This document shows, piece after piece, positions 28,748 through 37,700 of a stretch of 64,000 nucleotides of DNA (the first letter of the stretch is position 1; each line of letters opens with the position of its first letter). Source of the stretch: Vulcaniibacterium tengchongense (GTDB taxonomy: Bacteria > Pseudomonadota > Gammaproteobacteria > Xanthomonadales > Xanthomonadaceae); contig NZ_RKQN01000003.1 in NCBI RefSeq assembly GCF_003814555.1, forward strand, positions 355,611 through 419,610. Direction: 5' to 3'. The notes beneath the pieces are model-generated. The model did no database searches. It saw only the letters and a list, made by a program, of their open reading frames with translations, and had not been told where the DNA came from. Both the position numbers and the translations under genes were made by a program.

Positions 28748-31700
28748 CACCGATCCCCGCCAAACAACTTAGACTTAGGCTGTGGAATGAATTTCCCACT
28801 TTCGTCAAGCATACCTACCGAGACGCGTCCACTCGGGTCCGTATGCACAACCCACCGCTCAACCCGACCAGCACGAATAGCATCTGCTATATCTTGGGCA
28901 ACTTTATCGCTTCTAACCGCGTTCAGCAGGCGGTTCGATCCCAGTATCCAACCGTCACTCATCTGCGGCCCATCGGCGGAAGTGCCCAGCTTCGAACTGC
29001 CGAACTTGTATTCCACGATCACATAGTCCACATCCGGCCGATTGACCTTGTAAAGATCGTCGATGCCATTGGTGCCCGCGCTTTGCGCGCGACCGATCTT
29101 GTTGGCATCCGGCAACCAAGTCCGAATGGCATTTTCGCCGAACAGTTCGCCGGCGACGCGCTTCTGATCCTTCGTCAACTCGGCCAGGTTGAGCAACGGC
29201 TTGCCGTCCGCCGCATGTGCGCCGCCGCTGCGCAGCAAGGCGCTCATCGCCACCTCGTCCAAGCTCTTGCTCAATACGGCACCGACCGCGTCGGCTGCCT
29301 TGTCCAGCATCGGCGCTGCTGCCGTGCCCGCGCGGGCAAGCGCCAGCGCCGTCAGTACATCGGCAGCCGCGCCTTCCGTATCGCCATTCACCACCTTGCG
29401 GCCCACACCAAACGCAAACCCGATGTCGCCGCTGAACATCTCGAAGATCTGCAAGGCATCTTCGTTAGTGCCCCAGGCCTGGGCTCGACGCCCCCAACCT
29501 TCGCTGATCGAGTACATATGGCCCAACGTGGCACCGCTGCCGGCCAAGGCGCCTGCAACCTGTTTGTAAGCGTCGCGATCTGCGAGCAACACATCGGCGA
29601 ACAGGCTGGAATTCGTGTAGTCCTTCCACTCCGCTGAGAACATCGTGCCCCACCCGCGGACACTGACTGGCGCGCCGTCCAGGAATGCCTGCGCGGCCGC
29701 GTCGCCCGGGCCCAAAGCGTCACGCCAGCCTTTGTCGACGCTAATCGCAGCCTGTACCAACAACTTCTGAGTGGCCTCTTCGACGCTGATGCCTTGCTGG
29801 GTTGCGAACTCGGCCGCGTGCGCGTTGATCCAAGCCGCCTCATCCGGATGCAGTTGTCGGTTGAACTGCTCGCCATACAGCGCCGTCGCCGCGCCGCTGC
29901 CGCCCCCGAACGCCGTGCCGATCGCCACGCTGGCCAACTCCATCAGCGTCTTGCCCTCCGGCGAGTCCGGATCGATCTTGGCGTCGTGCACCAAGTAGTC
30001 CTGGAGGGCCTTCGTCGCCAGCTGGTTGGCCGCCGCGCCGGTCAGACCCTGCAAGGCCTCGCCACCTCCCAACGCGGCGATGCCAGCGCCCACCAGGCCG
30101 TGCAGGATCGCCTTCTCCTTGCTGCCCTCTTCCCAGCCCATCTTGTCGGCCAAGTCGCCGGCCGTACGCATGCCGACCTGCCCGGCCACCTGCCCCATCT
30201 CCAGGCGCTCTTGCACCTTGCGCTCGTCGAAGATCGCCTGCAGGCCGTCCTGCTGCAGCTGGGTCACGCTGCGGTCCAGGCTCGCCAGCGCCGCGGTGTC
30301 GCCGTCGCGTATCTCGATCGTGCCGGCGCTGATGCCGCTGCGCGTGGTGCTGCTGGCATCGCCCGATTGGCCCACCGCCAGATTCAGGCCGGCACCGATG
30401 CCGTTGCTGAGGGCATTGCCGGCGCTACCGCCGCTGCCGAAGCCTCCGCCCACGCTGCTGGCTTGGTAGCTCACCTCGTTCTGCAGGTCACCGACCGACA
30501 GGCTGCCGGTGTCCAGCCGGTTCCGGCTCGGGTCGGCGGTACTGGCGATGGCCGCGCCCACCAGTTCGGTATGCCCGCCCACGCGGATGTCGAACCCGCC
30601 CGCACCGGCCTGGATCCCGGTCTGCTCGCGCACGCGGGTGTAGGTGCTGTCGATCTTCTGCTGGTTGTAGTAGCCGCTGACCTGCCCGCCGCCGGTGCCG
30701 ACCGCCGCGTCGATGCCGCCGGCCTGGTCCTTGCGCCGGTAGTCGTTGGTGTCCTGCTGGCTGATCAGGCTCAGGTTGCGGCCCACGTCGGCGATCACGC
30801 GCTCGCCGAGGGCTTGCGCGCCTTCCAGCGTGGTGTCGCGGCCGCTGATCAGGGTCAGGGTATTGCCGGCCTGCACCGTGGTCTCGGCATGGGTGGTGCC
30901 GCTGCCTTGGCCTTGGCCCTTGGCCGTACTGGCGCTGACGTACACGCCGATGCCGGCCTCGCTGCCGACGGTCACGCCGATCGCGCCGCTGGACGCCTTG
31001 TTGCGCTCGCGCTGCTCGGTCGTCTCCGTCGCGCTTTTCAGGATCAGGTCCTGCGCGGCCGCGAGGGCGACGTTGTCGCCCTCCACCCGGCTGCCGATCA
31101 CGCTCAGGTCGCCGCTGCGCGCCACGATGGCCACCTCGCCTTCGCTGGCGATGCGGCTGCCCTGCGCGGTGCTGGCCTCGTACTCCATCCGGCTGGAACT
31201 GGAGCTGGCGCCCAGGCCGATGCGCAGGCTCAGGCCGGCGTTGCCACCGCGGGTGCCGTTCGCGGCATCGGCGATGCCCTGATTGGCCTGGGTCCCGATG
31301 TTCTGAAGTGCGTTCAACCCGGCTGCGTTGTTGGAGAACAGCGTCTGCCCCGCCTGCGCCGCGTACAGCGCCTTGAGCCGGTCGTCCTCCACCTCGGCGC
31401 CGCGCTGCACGCTGTGGGCCACGCTCGTGGCCACGTCCACCGCGCCGCCCTTCAGGCTGACGTTGAGGCCGGACTGCTTGAACTTCTGCGTCTCCAGCAC
31501 CGAGACCGTGTTCTCGGCCGCCTGGATCGTCACGTTCTCGCCGCTGATGCCGATGCCGGCCTTGCTCAGCACGTCGCTGCCGGTGATCGTCACGTCGTTG
31601 CCGGCGACGATATCCACCCGGCCGTCGCTGCTGCCGATCAGGCTGCCGGTGTTGGACACTTCGGTGATGTCGGCCGTCTGCGTGATCCGTTGGGTGCCCA

Positions 31701-34700
31701 CGGTGACGCCCACGCCGCCGCCGCTGAACAGGCCCGACTTCTTCTTCGTGCTGCTGTGCGACTCGGTGTGGGTGTTCACGCCGGTCTCGATCCGGATGTC
31801 GTGGCCGGCCGCCAGCGTCACCCCGTGGTCCCCGGCGACCATGGCCGCCTGCAACCGCAGATCGTTCCCGGCGGACAAATCGACGCGCTCGCCCGACAGC
31901 GTGGTGCCGATCGCGTAGCTGTCGGTGACCTCGCTGTGGGACCGGGTGGTGGTCTTGGAGAACGTGTTCTTCTTCTTGCTGACGCTGTCCTCGACCAGGT
32001 GGTCGGTTTCCTGCGCGGTGTTCAGGGTCAGGTCGCGTCCGGCCGCGACGGCGATGCCGCCCTCGTCGCTGCGCACCGCGGCGGCCGTCAGCGTGATGTC
32101 CTGCCCGGCCACCATCGCGATGTCGCCGCCGGCCTGGAACGTGCTGCCGGTGACGGTCTCGTCGGTGACGGTGGTGGTGGTCCAGGTGCGCTTCTTGCCC
32201 TGGCGGCGATAGGTCTGTGTCGTGGACGTGACCGTCTCGGTCACCGTGTCGCTGACGATGTCGCGGCCGGCCGTCACCGCGATGCCACCGCCCGCCCCGA
32301 CCTCGCTGGCGGTGAATCGGGCGTCGCGGCCGGCGTCGAGGGCGACGTGCCCGCCGGCGGTGACGGCGCTGCGATCGAGGACGAGATCGCGGCCGGCGGT
32401 GACCACGGCACTGCCGCCGGCCGTCAGGTGGCCCACGGGCGCCTGGGCGACGCTCGCGTTCTGCACGAAGTCGCGGCCGGCCTGGACGATGGCGTGGCCG
32501 CCGCTGCTCAACGTGCCCTGGTTGATGACGTCGCGGCCGGCGCTGACCTGCAGCACGCTATCGGCGGCGATCGTGCCGCCGCGCCAGGCCAGACCGTCGA
32601 AGGTCGGCGCGTTGATCACGTCGCCGCCGGCGTCGATCGCCACGGTGCCGCCCACCAGCTTGCCTCGATTGATCGTGTCGCCGCGGGTGGCGAGGTCGAC
32701 GCGGCCGCCGCCGCGGATCGCGCCGTCGTTGATCAATGCGTCCGCGCTCAGCCAGGTGCCGCGGTCGCTCGCGATGGTGCCGTCGTTGCGCACGGTCGCG
32801 CCGGACTGCACGTCGACCGTATCGCCTGCGATCAGCGCCCCTTCGGCGCGCAACCGCTCGGCCGTCGCGCGCGAGAGGTACACCACCGGCACCAGCACTT
32901 TCTGGCCTGCCACTTCCTGTTCGACCAGCCAGACGATGTCCTGGTCCAAGGCCCCAATCTGGGTGTTGGTCAACGGCGCGCCCAGCGCTAGGCCGAGCCG
33001 CCCGGCCACCGCGGCGGCGTTGTCCATCAGCGCGCGGTATTGCGCGAAGCCGTCGCCATGGCCGCTCAGGCTGCGGCGGCCGGTCAACGCCAGGATCTGT
33101 TCCAGCACCAGGCGCTGCTCGTAGTAGGCGTCGCCCAGCCGTTTGTGGGCGGCCGTCTCGCTGTAGCCCAACGTGCTCAGTAGCAGGTCCGAACCGGCAG
33201 CCTCACCCTTGACGAAGCGCGGCGCCGTCTTGACCAGGAACGGCGCGTTTGGATCCGCGACCAAGTCGAACATGCCGTTGTCGGGCGGCACCAACCCCGG
33301 CAGCGGGCGATCCGGAGTACCGACCGTCTGCGGAGCCGCGTTGGCGGGATTGCCCGCTCCATTGACCTTGTCGTGCAGGGCCAGCCTGGACGCTTGTGCG
33401 ACGTCCACCTGCCGGCCGCCGACGGTACCCACCCCGCCGGTCGTCCCCGCCTGTCTGCGGGTCGAGACGCCCAGCCCGGTGTTGCCCGGCCCGCCAAGCG
33501 ATCCGCTGTTCACCCCCGACAGCCCGTCCGCGGCCCGCACGATGGCATTGCCGACGTCGCCATCGGTCACGATGGTCAGCGCGCCGCCGGCGGTGACCGT
33601 CGCCCGCCCCTCCACCGGATACGTCGTGCGCGTCACCGCGCCGAAGTGCATCGTGCCCCCGGCCGACTTCGGTTCGAACTCACAGGTGACGCCGCTTGGG
33701 GCGTTGCATGCCTGGTAGTCGAGGTAGTACTCGCCCGTGACCTGCCAGCTCTGCTGGCCGGATAGGCTGACGTTGTTCACTCCCGGCGTGGCTTCGCCGC
33801 CTGCCTCGCCGTTGATGGTGAGGTTCCGCCCGGCGGCGATGGCGGAATAGCGATTGAGGAGCGAGGCGGTATTCAGGCTCAAATCGCTTCCGGCCGCCAG
33901 CACGGACTCCTTCGACGCCCGCGTCACGAAGATCCCTTCGGTCGGCGTGATCTTCTCGACGTACTCCAGGTTGAAGTACATGCAGTTTGTGCTGCAGTAC
34001 CGGCCGAACAGTTTGGAGAACGCCGCTCCATACGTCTCCGCATCCGAGCCGTAACTGGACAGGGTCAGCGCGGCTTGCTGTTCCGGAGTCAATGCGCCCC
34101 AGGTGTATTCCAGCACTCTTCGCGCGTTCTCGATCCGATCGGCCGCGACGTACGCATCGCCTTCGGCTTGGATCCGGCCGGAGACGTTGCGGAGCTCGCC
34201 CAGCCGGCCGCCGTTGCGGCCGGCAACGCTCAGATCTCCGGCACTGAAGATCTCCGCATCCAGATTGCGCAGCGATTGCCCGATATTCAGCTCGAGCAGT
34301 TCGGCGGCGCCGATGAAGCCCTCGCCGTAGTCGCGGGTGGCGAGCGCCGAACCAAGATCTCGCCCGTTGGTCAACGTGTCCGCTTCGATGCGCACCGTAT
34401 CGCCGACGATATCGCCCGTGTTGGAGACATCGCGCGCGGCCAGCGCGACGGCGTCACCTTCGATGCTGGCGCCGACGCGGTTGTCGATCGCGCCCCCGAC
34501 GGTAATGCGGTTGACGCCCGTCCCGGCCGCGTTGCTGGCGTTGATCGTGCCGTGGTTGACGAGATTCGCGGCGTTGATCACCAGCTCGCTGGCGCTCTGC
34601 AGCGTTCCTTGATTGGTGAACGTCCCGGAAACCGTCAGGCCCAGCGAGCCGTTGCTTTCCAGGCGTAGACCGTCTTGGTGAACGAAGTCGCCGCTGAAGG

Positions 34701-37700
34701 CGAGGTTCAGCCACTGGGCGCCGAACAAGCGACCGGTGCCCGTCAGCGTGGCGATCTGCGCGTGCAGGCGGTCTGCGCCGATCTCGCCTCCCGAAGTATC
34801 GAGCACGGGCACGGTCAGCCACAGGGTGCCGGCCTGGATACGGCCGCCACTGCCGTTGCCTATCCGCGCCAGGTTCAACCAAGCCGTGTCGCCCGCGCCG
34901 AACCTGCCGCCCGCGTTGTCGAGCACGCCGGCCGCGGTCTCGTAGCGCAGATGCCGCGTTGCGTATGTCGTGCCAGAGGCGTTGTTCATGGCCGCCGCGT
35001 CGAGCGCCAGGTCGCGGTGCGCGACCAAGGTTCCGGCTCCGCTGTTTTCCACCTGTGCCGCCCGCAGCGCCAGGTCGCCGCCGCGGCTACCGATGGTTCC
35101 GCCCCGGTTGTCCACCGCCCCAGCCGCAGCCACGCTCAGTGCTGCGCTGGCGTCGCCCGCGGTGCCCGCCAGGATCTGGCCCGCGACATTGGCAATTCGG
35201 TCCGCCGAGAGCGTGGCGGTACCCGTCGCATCGACTGCGCCATGGCTGTTGTCGAACAAGCCTCCGGAATTCAAGGTCAAGCCCGCGCCGCTGCGAAGCA
35301 GGCCGCCGTCGCCATTGCGCATGTCGCCGCGGCTGGACACGGCTAGCCCATTCCGCGCGAACACCGTGCCGCCGCGGTTGTCGAGCGTACCGGCCTGGAC
35401 ATTGGCGGCGCCCTCGGCCCCGATCAGGCCGTCGGCGGTATTGGCCAGCGCGCCGGAAACGGTCAGGGCCAGGACGCCGGCCTCCCCCCGCTGCACCAAT
35501 TCGCCACCGGCATTGTCGAAGGAAGCCGCGGTGACGCTCACCGCTCCGCGGCCGTCGATCGAACCGCCCGCATTGCGCAGCGTCGTGCCGCTCAGGGTCA
35601 GCGAATCTTCCGCGCTAATACGGCCCGTAGCGTTGTCTATCGTGCCGGCTTCCAGAGTAACCTTGGCGCCGAACAGTCCGCGCAGCGACGCCGGATCGGC
35701 GGCACTCGCATCGAAGGTATCGCGATTGAGCAGCGTGCCTGCCTTCAGCGCCAGATCGCCTCCGGCCACGACCGTGCCGCCCGCGTTGTCCAACTCGTCG
35801 GAGGCGGCGATGTCGATGCCGCGCTGCGTGCGCACGACACCGTCGCGATTGCCGAGAACGCGTGCCGTCAGTTCGATGGCGCCGTTGCTCTCGATCGTCC
35901 CGCGCTGGTTGCTCAGGCGACCGTCCACACCGACGACCAACGGCGCTTCGCTCGAAGCCTGCAGCACGCCCTCCGCGTTGACGAGCTCGCCCGCGCGCAC
36001 GGTCGTCGCACCGGCGGTAGCCAACGTGCCTCGCGTGTTGTCCAGGGCGCCGGCGACGGAAAGCGTCGTGGCTTGGTTGCCAGCGGCGGTGACGCTGCCC
36101 CGAGCGTTGGTCAAGGCGCCCGCCTGGAGCTGCAACGCGCCGTTGGTCGCGATCCGCCCGGCGGTATTGTCCAGCATGCCGCGCACCCGCAGATCCAACG
36201 CATCCGTGCCGGCTGCAGTCAACGTTCCACCGGCGGTGATCAGTTCACCGGTGTCCACCAGAATGCGCCGCGCCGAAGTCGTACCGCCGCGCAGGTCGGT
36301 GCGATCGCCGGCCAGGGCCAGCGTACCGTTGGTCGCGAGGGTGCCGTTCTCGCCGTTCAACCGGACGGCGTCGATAGCCAGCGCCGATCCCGCAGCGACT
36401 TCGCCAGCGGCGTTGCCGAACGCCTCTGCGGACAACGTCAGCATTTCCCGGGCAGCGATCCTGCCGGCCGCGTTGTCGAGCACTCCTGCGGTGAGGTTTA
36501 CCTGCTCGCCGTAGATTCCCCCTTTCAATGCGGCGTCGGAACCGGCGCTGCGGGTGTCGCGGTTGATCAGTTCGCCGGCAGCGACGTCCAAGATGCCGCT
36601 GCCGACGAGCAGGCCACGACTGTTGTCGAACTCCCCCCCTACGACGACGGAACTGGCGCCGGTGCCGGCGGCGCTCAGGATGCCGTCCACATTGGACAGG
36701 CTGTTCGCGTCCAGGCGTAGCACGCCGTTGGTCGCCACGCTGCCGGCCGTGTTGTCGAACAGCCTCCCGATCCGAACGGACATCTCCCCCGTACCTGCGG
36801 CGTTGACGACGCCCTCGGCCGTGATCAGATCGACCGCATCGATGCCGATGGTCCGCGCGGACGTAGTGCCGCCGCGCAGGTTCAGGGCGCCGCCGGACAG
36901 CGCCAGCGCTCCGTTGCTTGCGATGGAGCCGTCGGCGCCGTCCAGAGCCGAGGCCGTGATCCTGAGAGTGCCGTCGCCGGCGTGTGCGATCGTGCCGGCG
37001 ATGTTGTCGAGCTTGGCCGCGGCCACCGTCAGATCGCCGCTGGCGGTGATCGTGCCCGCGTCCGAATTGGCGAGAAGCCCGTGTGCGCGCACCTGCAACG
37101 CGGCTGCGCCGGCCGCTTGCAGCACACCCGCGGCATTCGTGATCTCGCCCGCTTCGATCGTCGTCGCTCCTGCGGCGGCAAGCACGCCACGCGAGTTGTC
37201 GAAAGCTCCCGAGACGGCGACGCGGGTGTCGCCTGCGCCTGCGGCGGTGATCGAGCCGTTGCCGTTGGCGAGTGCGCCCGCCTCGAGTTGCAGCGCGCCG
37301 TTGGTCGCGATCCGGCCGACCGTGTTGTCGAGTCGCGCGCGCGCGCGCAGCATCAAGGCTTCGGCACCCGCCGCCGTCAGCGTTCCACCGGCGGTCGTGA
37401 CGGTGTCGGCGTCGATGGCGACCTTCTGCGCGAACGTCGTGCCCGCGCGCAGATCCAGGGTTCCACCTACGATCGTCAGGGCGCCGTTGCTCGCCAGCGT
37501 GCCGCCTTCTCCCTTCAGCGCGGCCGCATCGATCGCCAGCGTGCCTGTGCCCGCCAGCTGCACCGTACCGCCGGCATTCGCCAGCGTGCTGGCCTGGATG
37601 GACAGATCGCCCTGGCTTGCGATCGCGCCCCTGTCGCCATTGTCGAACGTATCGCGCACGGCCAGCGTGCTGGCGTCCGGGCCGGTCGCGACGATGCGGC

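Noticed and set aside
21074-31199. The silent module as an assembly duplication of cdiA
   Set aside because: The two copies differ by scattered substitutions and one deletion, and flanking sequences are unique and coherent with cassette structure. Not fully excluded without reads.
29794-32991. A 1065-codon plus-strand frame opposite cdiA
   Set aside because: An antisense shadow of the repetitive FHA-2 region; its His/Val/Leu/Ala-rich translation has no domain.
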